NCBI GenBank assembly: GCA_003552275.1
Contig: PUKL01000019.1
Location: forward strand, 1-5,560
Direction: 5' to 3'
DNA from: Mollicutes bacterium
GTDB taxonomy: Bacteria; Bacillota_I; Bacilli_A; Izemoplasmatales; Izemoplasmataceae
DNA: 5,560 nucleotides
In this document: positions 1 to 5,439 of the stretch, one piece after another
How the letters are laid out: each line of letters opens with the position of its first letter
Numbering within the stretch: the first letter of the stretch is position 1
Made by a program: the position numbers and the translations under genes
The notes under the pieces: model-generated
The model's input: the letters and a program-made list of their open reading frames with translations, nothing else
Database searches by the model: none
Told to the model about the DNA's origin: nothing

Positions 1-1019
1 ATCATCTTGCGCGTGCGGGGAGCGTTCTCACCGACACCCGCCGTGAACGCGATGGCATCGACGCCGCCCATCTGGATGAAATAGGCACCGATATAGTCGG
101 CAATCATCTTGGATTGTTTCCGGATGGCCAGAAGTGCGCGTTCATCGCCCTTGTCGGCGGCCGCCCAGAGATCGCGGGAATCGGATGAGACGTTGCTGAT
201 ACCGAGATAGCCGGAAGCCTTGTTCAAGTCGTTCATGACTTCCTTCACGGTCTTGTTCTCTTTGTGGCTGATGAACTCGATGATCGCGGGGTCGATGTCG
301 CCACTCCGTGTTCCCATGGGGATTCCGGCAAGCGGGGTGAATCCCATCGACGTGTCGACGCTCGTACCGCCGTTGACGGCACATATGCTGGCGCCGTTAC
401 CGATATGGAGGATGATGGATTTGAGATCGCGAATGTCTTTGTCCATGATCTCGGCGATGCGCCGGGAAACATACTTGTGACTGGTGCCGTGGAACCCGTA
501 TTTGCGGACACCGTGCTTTTCATACCATTCGTAGGGCGTCGAATAGATGTAGACATCCTCTTCCATCGTCTGATGGAATGCCGTGTCGAAGACGGCGACC
601 ATCGGCTTGTCCGGCAATGCCTCCATGAAAGCCCGGATACCCGTGAGATTCGCGGGATTGTGCAACGGGGCGAGGTCGCTCACCGCTTCGATGGTCTCCA
701 GGACTTCGTCGTCGATGACCACCGAATCGCTGAATTTCTCTCCGCCGTGCACCACACGGTGTCCCACCGCGGCGATCTCTTCATACGATTCGACCACTTT
801 GAATTTCACAAGGTTCTTGAGCACGACATCCACCGCCACATTGTGGTTGGGGACATCGAGTGTCTCTTCGTGTTTTTCACCGTCGTATTTCAACTTGAAA
901 ACGGCTTCGTCAAGTCCAATCCGTTCGACCAGACCACTGGCGATGACAGTCTCTTCCGGCATCTTGAGCAGTTGGAATTTCAGGGAGGAACTCCCGGCGT
1001 TTACGGCCATGATTTTCAT
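1..1019 (-). CDS. ackA: Acetate kinase, C-terminus cut by window edge
   Basis: Acetate kinase interconverts acetyl phosphate + ADP and acetate + ATP in the cytosol, usually paired with Pta. The frame is open to the left edge; 339 residues of a protein usually near 400 are present. Seen: N-terminal NAGSSSLKF (residues 7-15), GHRVVHGG with substrate Arg88, APLHNP with His120, FDTAFH with Asp145, GFHGTSH with His177, HIGNGAS (205-211), the second family signature ending in GTRSGDIDP with Arg238, and GVGEN (328-332). These align with the Methanosarcina enzyme at an offset of three; the metal-binding C-terminal Glu would lie outside the window. The start MKIMAVNAGSSS is chosen because it matches the family N-terminus and lies 10 nt from AGAGAGG (1030-1036). 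An in-frame ATG at 1025, directly after the upstream stop, is possible but only 4 nt from that site. It is cotranscribed with the methyltransferase gene 6 nt upstream. Identity is very secure. Confidence 0.97.
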   Translation of the reverse strand, partial: MKIMAVNAGSSSLKFQLLKMPEETVIASGLVERIGLDEAVFKLKYDGEKHEETLDVPNHNVAVDVVLKNLVKFKVVESYEEIAAVGHRVVHGGEKFSDSVVIDDEVLETIEAVSDLAPLHNPANLTGIRAFMEALPDKPMVAVFDTAFHQTMEEDVYIYSTPYEWYEKHGVRKYGFHGTSHKYVSRRIAEIMDKDIRDLKSIILHIGNGASICAVNGGTSVDTSMGFTPLAGIPMGTRSGDIDPAIIEFISHKENKTVKEVMNDLNKASGYLGISNVSSDSRDLWAAADKGDERALLAIRKQSKMIADYIGAYFIQMGGVDAIAFTAGVGENAPRTRKM

Positions 1020-1025
1020 CAACAT

Positions 1026-1967
1026 TCAACCTCTCTTGTTCTCGAACCATTGTTCGATTTTTTGTAAAGCTTGCGGAAACGCTTGTTCATCCCTGAACGG
1101 AGGTAAATCCACAAGCAGGAAATCTTCGGGGTGCTTGTCGTTCTCATCAATCTTCTTCTGCATGATGAGGATGCTCTGGGGGTGGTTCTCGAAGAGGCCT
1201 TCATCGAGTTTCACCAATCCCACAAGATGGGCTTCTTCCAAAAGGGTGTCCTTGAATCTCTCTTTTTCGTGTTGATCGAAGAAGTCGTTCTCGACCAAAG
1301 AGAGGAAGTAGCCCCCGGGGCGGAGATGTTGCAGATGATGCAAAACGACTTGGTAGGGGAAATAGGCATGGCGCCTGTCGACGGTCTCGACGGGGAAATC
1401 GCAGACGATCATGTCCGCAGGGACACCCTTATAGGTGAGCGTGTCTTGATGGAAGATCTGACTTTCAGCTTCCAGGGCATCCAGCATGTTCCGGGCCAAC
1501 CGGCAGAGGAGCGCGTCACTGTCGATGCCGATCAGCACGCTCTCTTCGTTGTAGTGGTTATGGAATGTCGCCAGGAGGTTTCCCGTTCCCGCCAAGGGAT
1601 CGAGGATGCTCCGGGCGGGAGTCTCGGGGTGGAGCTTTTTCGCCAGATAGGCCATGAACATGCCGATCGAATCCGGTGTGACCATCGAATTGGTGATGTT
1701 TTCGTGTTTGAACCCTTTCAGGAGGGCGAGTTGGATGGCCCGACGGACCGTCTCTTTGTCGAAGGGTTGTTCCGTCACGGTCAGTTTATATTCTTGCAAA
1801 CCGGTTTCCGTATCGTTGTCTAGTTGCATGCTCGTCTTGTCATCCAATAAATACTGGAGAGCTTCACTGACACCTTTCAAATAGGGTACTTTGCGAGATT
1901 TGTAGAGTTTTGTCGCCACTTGGTCCAAGTAGTCGAAGAAGGTTTCGACTGCTGCTTCTTCCGCCAT
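1026..1967 (-). CDS. ytxK: YtxK-family class I SAM-dependent methyltransferase
   Basis: This is a 313-residue protein of the N6-DNA-methylase-like fold that in Bacillus is called YtxK and sits next to ackA, as here. Seen: a helical N-terminal region (1-110), motif I LDPLAGTGN (122-130) for SAM binding, GIDSDAL (147-153) with the acidic residue after strand 2, motif IV as CDFPV (189-193) in place of the NPPY of classical adenine methylases, then LRPGGYFLSLV (215-225) and VKLDEGLFENHPQSILIMQKK (252-272, the conserved C-terminal strands of the family). No target-recognition domain is visible, so sequence-specific DNA methylation is doubtful; the substrate is unknown. The start is fixed: upstream in the same frame there is no start codon before a stop at 1986-1988. 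A partial Shine-Dalgarno AGGGTGA lies 4 nt before it. It is the first gene of an operon with ackA and is driven by the promoter at 1983-2011. Family assignment is good; biochemical function is inferred. Confidence 0.9.
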   Translation of the reverse strand: MAEEAAVETFFDYLDQVATKLYKSRKVPYLKGVSEALQYLLDDKTSMQLDNDTETGLQEYKLTVTEQPFDKETVRRAIQLALLKGFKHENITNSMVTPDSIGMFMAYLAKKLHPETPARSILDPLAGTGNLLATFHNHYNEESVLIGIDSDALLCRLARNMLDALEAESQIFHQDTLTYKGVPADMIVCDFPVETVDRRHAYFPYQVVLHHLQHLRPGGYFLSLVENDFFDQHEKERFKDTLLEEAHLVGLVKLDEGLFENHPQSILIMQKKIDENDKHPEDFLLVDLPPFRDEQAFPQALQKIEQWFENKRG

Positions 1968-1982
1968 ACAATCACCCTGTAC

Positions 1983-2011
1983 ATTCTACCAAAATCTCCT
2001 CACGATGTCCA
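1983..2011 (-). promoter_or_regulatory. Promoter of the ytxK-ackA operon
   Basis: Read on the minus strand, TGGACA (2006-2011; 5/6 match to the -35 consensus) is followed by exactly 17 nt and TAGAAT (1983-1988), with TG one base upstream, making an extended -10. The expected transcription start is near 1976, only about 9 nt before the methyltransferase start codon. This would leave a very short leader carrying GGTGA as its ribosome binding site. It is a sigma-A type promoter by pattern only. Confidence 0.75.
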
Positions 2012-2041
2012 TGGCGGGAATACGGATGAGCGTCATATCTA

Positions 2042-2070
2042 TTGCAGGAAAAACATGCGTTTGATATGAT
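2042..2070 (+). promoter_or_regulatory. Promoter of the yidD-bcp / metK operon
   Basis: TATGAT (2065-2070) is preceded by TG at 2062-2063, an extended -10. A weak -35 candidate TTGCAG (2042-2047; 3/6) lies 17 nt upstream. Transcription would start near 2077, giving a leader of about 20 nt before the ATG at 2097, with GGGGTG (2086-2091) as a ribosome binding site. It lies back to back with the minus-strand promoter at 1983-2011, so the 129-bp gap is a compact divergent control region. Confidence 0.65.
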
Positions 2071-2096
2071 TAGTGTGAGTGTAGCGGGGTGTAGGT

Positions 2097-2786
2097 ATGA
2101 AAAGACTCGTGATCAGACTCATCGACTTCTATCAGGATGCCACTATGAACAAGCAGCCTACTTGCCGGTTCACACCGACATGCAGCTCCTATGCCAAGGA
2201 AGCCTTTAAAACCCGTAATTTTTTCTATGCCGGCTTTCTGACCATGTATCGTATCCTGCGCTGTAATCCCCTTTCCAAAGGGGGCTACGACCCCGTTCCC
2301 AAAAAGAGAGGAAGTGCCGAAGACATGGACTACTTGGACATCCCCCTAAGGGGAAGCGATGGGAAATCGCACAAATTGAGGGATTTCTTGCCTGCAAGGA
2401 TCGTTCTTTATTTCTACCCCAAGGACAATACACCGGGATGCACCTCGGAGGCTAAAGAGTTCACCGCCCTGAAAGAGGAATTCTCGTCCCTCGGGTACAC
2501 GATTGTCGGTGTCAGTCGCGATTCGGTCGAATCCCATCAACGTTTCCGGGAAAAGCACGACCTCGACATCCTGCTTTTGAGCGACACCGAAGGGATGCTC
2601 TGCGAAGCTTTCGATGTCATCAAAAAGAAGAAGATGTTCGGCAAGACGCATCTCGGTGTCGAGAGGAGCACCTTCATCCTCGATGAAAAGGGTGGCATCG
2701 TGACCGCTCGACGCAAGGTGCGGGCAAGCGGCCATGCGGAAGATGTATTGTGCTCTCTACCCGAATACAAGGCGAAGGAAGACTGA
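2097..2786 (+). CDS. YidD / Bcp-type peroxiredoxin fusion protein
   Basis: One uninterrupted 229-residue frame encodes two known families. Residues 1-70 are YidD, a membrane-associated factor that assists YidC/Sec membrane protein insertion: CRFTPTCSSYA (23-33), ILRCNP (53-58) and GGYDPVP (62-68) are all present, and YidD normally ends about here. Residues 77-225 are a Bcp/PrxQ thiol peroxidase: YPKDNTPGCT (107-116) with peroxidatic Cys115, LLSD (160-163), MFGKTHLGVERSTFILD (180-196) with the conserved Arg190. The second Cys found five residues later in E. coli Bcp is Lys here (TPGCTSEAK), so any resolving thiol would have to be Cys169, Cys219 or one in the YidD half. An in-frame ATG at 2325 has GAGGAAG (2308-2314) 10 nt upstream, so a free peroxiredoxin might also be made, but it would lack the usual GDxAPDF-like N-terminus. 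metK follows after 5 nt. Domain calls are secure; the functional meaning of the fusion is inference. Confidence 0.9.
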   Translation: MKRLVIRLIDFYQDATMNKQPTCRFTPTCSSYAKEAFKTRNFFYAGFLTMYRILRCNPLSKGGYDPVPKKRGSAEDMDYLDIPLRGSDGKSHKLRDFLPARIVLYFYPKDNTPGCTSEAKEFTALKEEFSSLGYTIVGVSRDSVESHQRFREKHDLDILLLSDTEGMLCEAFDVIKKKKMFGKTHLGVERSTFILDEKGGIVTARRKVRASGHAEDVLCSLPEYKAKED

Positions 2787-2791
2787 TAACC

Positions 2792-3955
2792 ATGACCACG
2801 AACAACCGGAAACTCTACACTTCGGAAGCTGTGACCGAAGGCCATCCCGACAAGATCTGCGACCAGATTTCCGATGCCGTGCTAGACGCCATTTTGGCCG
2901 ATGACCCCGACGCCCGTGTGGCCTGTGAGACTGCGGCCACGACCGGACTCATCCTCGTCATGGGCGAGATCACAACGAAAACCTATGTCGACATCCAGGG
3001 CATCGTCAGAAAGACGGTCAAGGACATCGGCTACGACCGGGGGAAATACGGTTTCGATGCGGAAACCATGGGCGTGCTCGTGGCCATCGACCCGCAATCG
3101 GCCGATATCGCTCAAGGTGTGGAAAAAAAAGACACAGACGAGCTCGGAGCCGGCGACCAGGGGCTCATGATCGGCTATGCGACAAACGAGACGCCGGAAT
3201 ACATGCCCTTGACGCATGTCCTGGCCCAAAAACTCGCACGCCGCCTGCGAGACGTCCGTAAAGACCGTACGCTCCCCTATCTCCGCCCCGACGGCAAGAC
3301 GCAAGTCACCATCGAATACGACAATGATGAGAATCCCCTCCGTATCGACAGTGTCGTTCTTTCCACCCAGCACGCGCCGAACATCAAACAAGAAAAGATC
3401 CACGCGGATATCAAGAAACATGTCTTCGAGCCCGTATTACCAAAACACCTTGTCGACGAGAAGACACGATACTATATCAACCCCACCGGCAAGTTCGTCA
3501 TCGGCGGTCCACACGGCGACGCCGGCCTGACGGGAAGAAAGATCATTGTCGACACCTACGGCGGCCAAGCACGCCATGGAGGCGGGGCCTTCAGTGGAAA
3601 AGACCCCAGCAAGGTCGACAGGAGCGCCTCCTATGCCGCCCGGCATGTGGCCAAGAACATGGTAGCCGCCGGTGTGGCCGACCGATTGGAAGTCCAACTT
3701 GCCTATGCCATCGGCGTCACCGAGCCCGTGAGCATCGGTGTTGATTCTTTCGGCACCGGGAAAATCAAACACGACGAGATGATCACCATCATCCGCAAAC
3801 TCTTCGACCTACGTCCGAGCGCCATCATCAAGAACCTCGACCTATGTAAACCCATCTATCTCCAAACGGCCGCCTATGGTCATTTCGGCAGGGAAGACCT
3901 CGATCTGACCTGGGAACGTTTGGATCGTGTCGAAGACATAAAGGCCTTGCTTTAG
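2792..3955 (+). CDS. metK: S-adenosylmethionine synthetase
   Basis: Cytosolic enzyme making S-adenosylmethionine from methionine and ATP, active as a tetramer. The 387-residue length fits the family (384-400). Seen: TSEAVTEGHPDK (10-21) with the ATP-site His18 and Asp20, the first signature GAGDQGLMIGYA (119-130), GPHGDAGLTGRK (239-250), and the glycine-rich second signature GGGAFSGKDPSKVDRS (263-278), then the C-terminal GHFGRED (363-369). All three MetK domains are complete. The start MTTNNRKLYTSEAV is preferred over an in-frame ATG at 2750, which would add 14 residues, lies inside the peroxiredoxin gene and has no homology support. AAGGA (2775-2779) lies 12 nt before the chosen start, a rather long spacing, so translational coupling to the preceding stop (TGA 2784-2786) is likely. 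There is no SAM riboswitch, because the gene is the distal member of an operon with a leader of only about 20 nt. Transcription ends at the hairpin at 3974-4001. Confidence 0.98.
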   Translation: MTTNNRKLYTSEAVTEGHPDKICDQISDAVLDAILADDPDARVACETAATTGLILVMGEITTKTYVDIQGIVRKTVKDIGYDRGKYGFDAETMGVLVAIDPQSADIAQGVEKKDTDELGAGDQGLMIGYATNETPEYMPLTHVLAQKLARRLRDVRKDRTLPYLRPDGKTQVTIEYDNDENPLRIDSVVLSTQHAPNIKQEKIHADIKKHVFEPVLPKHLVDEKTRYYINPTGKFVIGGPHGDAGLTGRKIIVDTYGGQARHGGGAFSGKDPSKVDRSASYAARHVAKNMVAAGVADRLEVQLAYAIGVTEPVSIGVDSFGTGKIKHDEMITIIRKLFDLRPSAIIKNLDLCKPIYLQTAAYGHFGREDLDLTWERLDRVEDIKALL

Positions 3956-3973
3956 CGATTTCACATTAAAATG

Positions 3974-4001
3974 AAAAGCGTTCCCGACCGGGAACGCTTT
4001 T
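3974..4001. terminator. Shared intrinsic terminator between metK and degV
   Basis: A perfect 12-bp stem, AAAAGCGTTCCC (3974-3985) with GGGAACGCTTTT (3990-4001) around a GACC loop. On the plus strand the run of six T (3998-4003) gives a classic Rho-independent terminator 18 nt after the metK stop. On the minus strand the same stem is followed by TTTTCATTTT, so it can also end the degV transcript. The degV stop codon (4003-4005) lies 1 nt from the stem. Confidence 0.92.
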
Positions 4002-4002
4002 T

Positions 4003-4851
4003 TCATTCTACCAAATAGAGGATGCCGATCGTGCCTTTTCCGCAATGGGATGATATCACACAGCCGGCTTGCGTTTCATAGATGGTTTCGACATCCAACT
4101 CCTCCTCGATGCGTGAGCGGATGTAGTCGGCGGACTCCGCTGCGAGCGAATGGGTGATCATCAGGAAGTCTTTGTCCATTCTGTCTCTGTCCTTCAAAGC
4201 ATCCTTGAGCATGAGTTTGATCCCCACCCTGATGTTTCCTCTCGCTTTCTTCCCGATGGTCATCTCGCCGTCGACGACTTTGATGATCGGCTTGATTCTA
4301 AGCATGGAGCCGACAAACCGGGAAATGGCTTTGAGTCTGCCTCCTTTGTGCAGATACTCCAGTGTGTCGATGACGAACTGGGTGCGCACTTTGGGGGTGA
4401 GTCCGGAAACCTTTTCGGCTATCTCTTTCGCTTCAAGGCCCTGGTCACGATATTTCGTCGCTTTCAGAAGCAGCAACCCCGTCCCCGAGGAAAGGTTCTC
4501 GGAATCGACAAGATGGATGTCTTCGGAGCCGATGGCGTTCTTGGCGATGGTCGCATTTTGGAGGGTGGCGGAAAAATGCGAGCCGATACCCGTGAAAACG
4601 ATCGCCTTCCCCTCGTCGAGATGTTTGCGGAAAACCTCCTCGAACAAAGCCGGCGAAGCGGCCGATGTCTTGGGGACCTTGCCTTTTTTCTTGACGATCT
4701 CGTACATCTTCTCGGTTGTGAGATCGACATTGTCCCGATAGGATTCTTCATCGAAGTTGACATTCAAGGGAACAACATCGATATCATGCTTCTTGATGAG
4801 GTCGGCGGACAAATCACAGGTGCTGTCGGTGACCAGTTGGACTTTACGCAT
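4003..4851 (-). CDS. DegV-family fatty-acid-binding protein
   Basis: A 282-residue DegV/EDD-fold protein, the typical family length. Some members of this family (FakB) bind a fatty acid and present it to the kinase FakA for phosphorylation before phospholipid synthesis; whether this member does so is inference. Seen: N-terminal VTDSTCDLS (7-15), KTSAASPALFEEVF (61-74), TGIGSHFSATLQNA (87-100, where many members have a SSxLSGTxQ motif), VDSENLSSGTGLLLL (115-129), FVIDTLEYLHKGGRLK (159-174), and IKPIIKVVDGEM (186-197). No signal peptide or membrane segment is present. The start at 4851 is fixed by GGAGG (4857-4861) with 5-nt spacing; an in-frame TTG at 4863 overlaps that site and is rejected. 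It lies 105 bp downstream of the MoaD-like gene on the same strand. No good terminator separates them and no convincing promoter is seen in the gap, so readthrough is possible. FakA is not in the window. Confidence 0.92.
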   Translation of the reverse strand: MRKVQLVTDSTCDLSADLIKKHDIDVVPLNVNFDEESYRDNVDLTTEKMYEIVKKKGKVPKTSAASPALFEEVFRKHLDEGKAIVFTGIGSHFSATLQNATIAKNAIGSEDIHLVDSENLSSGTGLLLLKATKYRDQGLEAKEIAEKVSGLTPKVRTQFVIDTLEYLHKGGRLKAISRFVGSMLRIKPIIKVVDGEMTIGKKARGNIRVGIKLMLKDALKDRDRMDKDFLMITHSLAAESADYIRSRIEEELDVETIYETQAGCVISSHCGKGTIGILYLVE

Positions 4852-4856
4852 ACAAA

Positions 4857-4861
4857 CCTCC
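4857..4861 (-). promoter_or_regulatory. Ribosome binding site deciding the degV start
   Basis: GGAGG on the minus strand lies 5 nt from the ATG at 4849-4851. It selects MRKVQLVTDS as the N-terminus rather than the upstream TTG at 4863. Confidence 0.85.
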
Positions 4862-4956
4862 AAGACTTGGGATTATTGTGTTCCTATCCTGCCTAATAAC
4901 ATGTTGTATGACGAATGGCCGTCACTCCGGTCTCCAAAGCGATCAGGCCGTTGTCA

Positions 4957-5205
4957 TCATCCTCCACCCACAGGGGAAATGAAGACCAGTTCGTCACCGG
5001 AAGAGAAAGAGAGGCCTTGGTTGTCTTTTCGGTCCCCCTGTTTGCGGTTGACGATGACTGTGGCATTGCGCAGATCCTCCGCACGGACTTCCGGATGCTT
5101 GGTCACGATGGCGGTGATGACATCTTCAAGCGAGGTTCCCGCCACTTCGGTCACCCTGATGCCGTAGCGAGCCTTCAATCTTCCATAGAATTTGACACGG
5201 ACCAT
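4957..5205 (-). CDS. MoaD/ThiS-family small sulfur carrier protein
   Basis: An 82-residue ubiquitin-like protein. Family members are activated by adenylation (MoeB/ThiF type) and carry a C-terminal thiocarboxylate that supplies sulfur for molybdopterin/tungstopterin or thiamine. Seen: an N-terminal strand with VKFYGRLKARYG (4-15) resembling the MoaD start, VNRKQ (52-56), SSGDELVFISPVGGG (68-82) with the characteristic GD-E-VxxxPPVxGG-like ending and a terminal glycine, here three glycines. This ending favours MoaD over ThiS. The start MVRVKFYG is fixed by AAGGTGA (5211-5217) 5 nt upstream; an in-frame ATG at 5256 would add 17 residues with no ribosome binding site. The gene ends with tandem TGA TGA stops. 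It has its own promoter and a structured leader of about 100 nt. No MoaE, MoaA, MoeB or oxidoreductase gene is near, so its partner is unknown. Confidence 0.85.
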   Translation of the reverse strand: MVRVKFYGRLKARYGIRVTEVAGTSLEDVITAIVTKHPEVRAEDLRNATVIVNRKQGDRKDNQGLSFSSGDELVFISPVGGG

Positions 5206-5210
5206 GATTC

Positions 5211-5217
5211 TCACCTT
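5211..5217 (-). promoter_or_regulatory. Ribosome binding site of the MoaD-like gene
   Basis: AAGGTGA on the minus strand, a good match to the AGGAGGTGA consensus, sits 5 nt before the ATG at 5203-5205. The downstream leader hairpin ends only 1 nt away (5219), so folding of that hairpin could affect access to this site. Confidence 0.75.
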
Positions 5218-5218
5218 C

Positions 5219-5308
5219 TTGTCGACTGCCGTTTCTCCAAACGTGTCCCTTTGCATCCGACAAATGTGCGGTTATGATTTCCCTCGTGATGACAACAGGT
5301 GACACATT
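5219..5308 (-). promoter_or_regulatory. Structured 5' leader of the MoaD-like gene
   Basis: The untranslated leader can form two consecutive hairpins. Hairpin 1: AATGTG (5303-5308) pairs with CACATT (5263-5268), enclosing GTTGTCAT (5289-5296) against ATCATAAC (5271-5278) with one C-C mismatch and one G-U pair. Hairpin 2: TTGTCG (5258-5263) pairs with CGACAA (5219-5224), then TGC/GCA, then CGTTT-GGAG-AAACG, with a purine-rich AAAGGGACA bulge on the 5' side. The two share one base at 5263. The predicted transcript starts at about the first base of hairpin 1. The pairing is seen by hand only; it matches no riboswitch class I can name, and its role is inference. Confidence 0.4.
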
Positions 5309-5312
5309 GCTC

Positions 5313-5343
5313 ATTATAACATTTTTCTTCCGGTTCTTGTCGA
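5313..5343 (-). promoter_or_regulatory. Promoter of the MoaD-like gene
   Basis: On the minus strand a perfect TATAAT (5313-5318) has TG one base upstream (extended -10). TCGACA (5338-5343; 5/6 match to the -35 consensus) lies 19 nt further up, a slightly long spacing that an extended -10 would tolerate. Transcription would start near 5306-5308, leaving a leader of about 100 nt before the ATG at 5205. Confidence 0.75.
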
Positions 5344-5383
5344 TATACATGCCCAAGAGGCGGGAAACCGCTTCATGGCAAAG

Positions 5384-5421
5384 AAAAACACAACCGGTCC
5401 ACGTGAACGGGAGGGTTGTGT
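5384..5421 (-). terminator. Intrinsic terminator of the tRNA transcript
   Basis: On the minus strand ACACAACC (5414-5421) pairs with GGTTGTGT (5388-5395). An inner GTTC/GGAC helix extends the hairpin, and TTTTTCTTT follows. It begins 18 nt after the CCA end of tRNA-Leu, as expected for a tRNA cluster ending here. Confidence 0.82.
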
Positions 5422-5439
5422 CCGTTTGATGGGTGGCTT

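Noticed and set aside
264..1067. Long plus-strand open frame of 267 codons opposite ackA
   Set aside because: It is the antisense shadow of acetate kinase; the translation is rich in His/Asp/Phe runs, has no recognisable domain, and the minus-strand frame has all the AckA motifs.
1131..1823. Plus-strand open frame of 230 codons opposite the methyltransferase gene
   Set aside because: It is the mirror of a coding frame with a clear SAM-binding motif on the minus strand; no ribosome site or family match is seen.
4150..4896. Plus-strand open frame of 248 codons opposite degV
   Set aside because: It is complementary to the DegV frame, which has a strong ribosome site and family motifs.
4899..4906. 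AACATGTT palindrome upstream of degV
   Set aside because: An 8-bp palindrome with poor symmetry beyond its core occurs easily by chance; no promoter was found that it would overlap.
4893..4956. Open frame after the MoaD-like stop, reading DDDNGLIALETGVTAIRHTTCY on the minus strand
   Set aside because: It is short, lacks a start with a ribosome site, and is not recognised as the end of any protein; a MoaD C-terminal extension by frameshift is unlikely because the natural glycine tail is intact.
5235..5300. Slight resemblance of the MoaD leader to a cyclic-di-GMP-I (GEMM) riboswitch, through GGATGCAAAG and AGGGAAA
   Set aside because: The GNRA tetraloop, its receptor and the expected flanking helices are absent, so the match is probably chance.
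5126..5356. Minus-strand open frame of 76 codons covering the MoaD leader
   Set aside because: It starts upstream of the predicted transcription start, has no ribosome binding site, and overlaps the MoaD-like gene out of frame.
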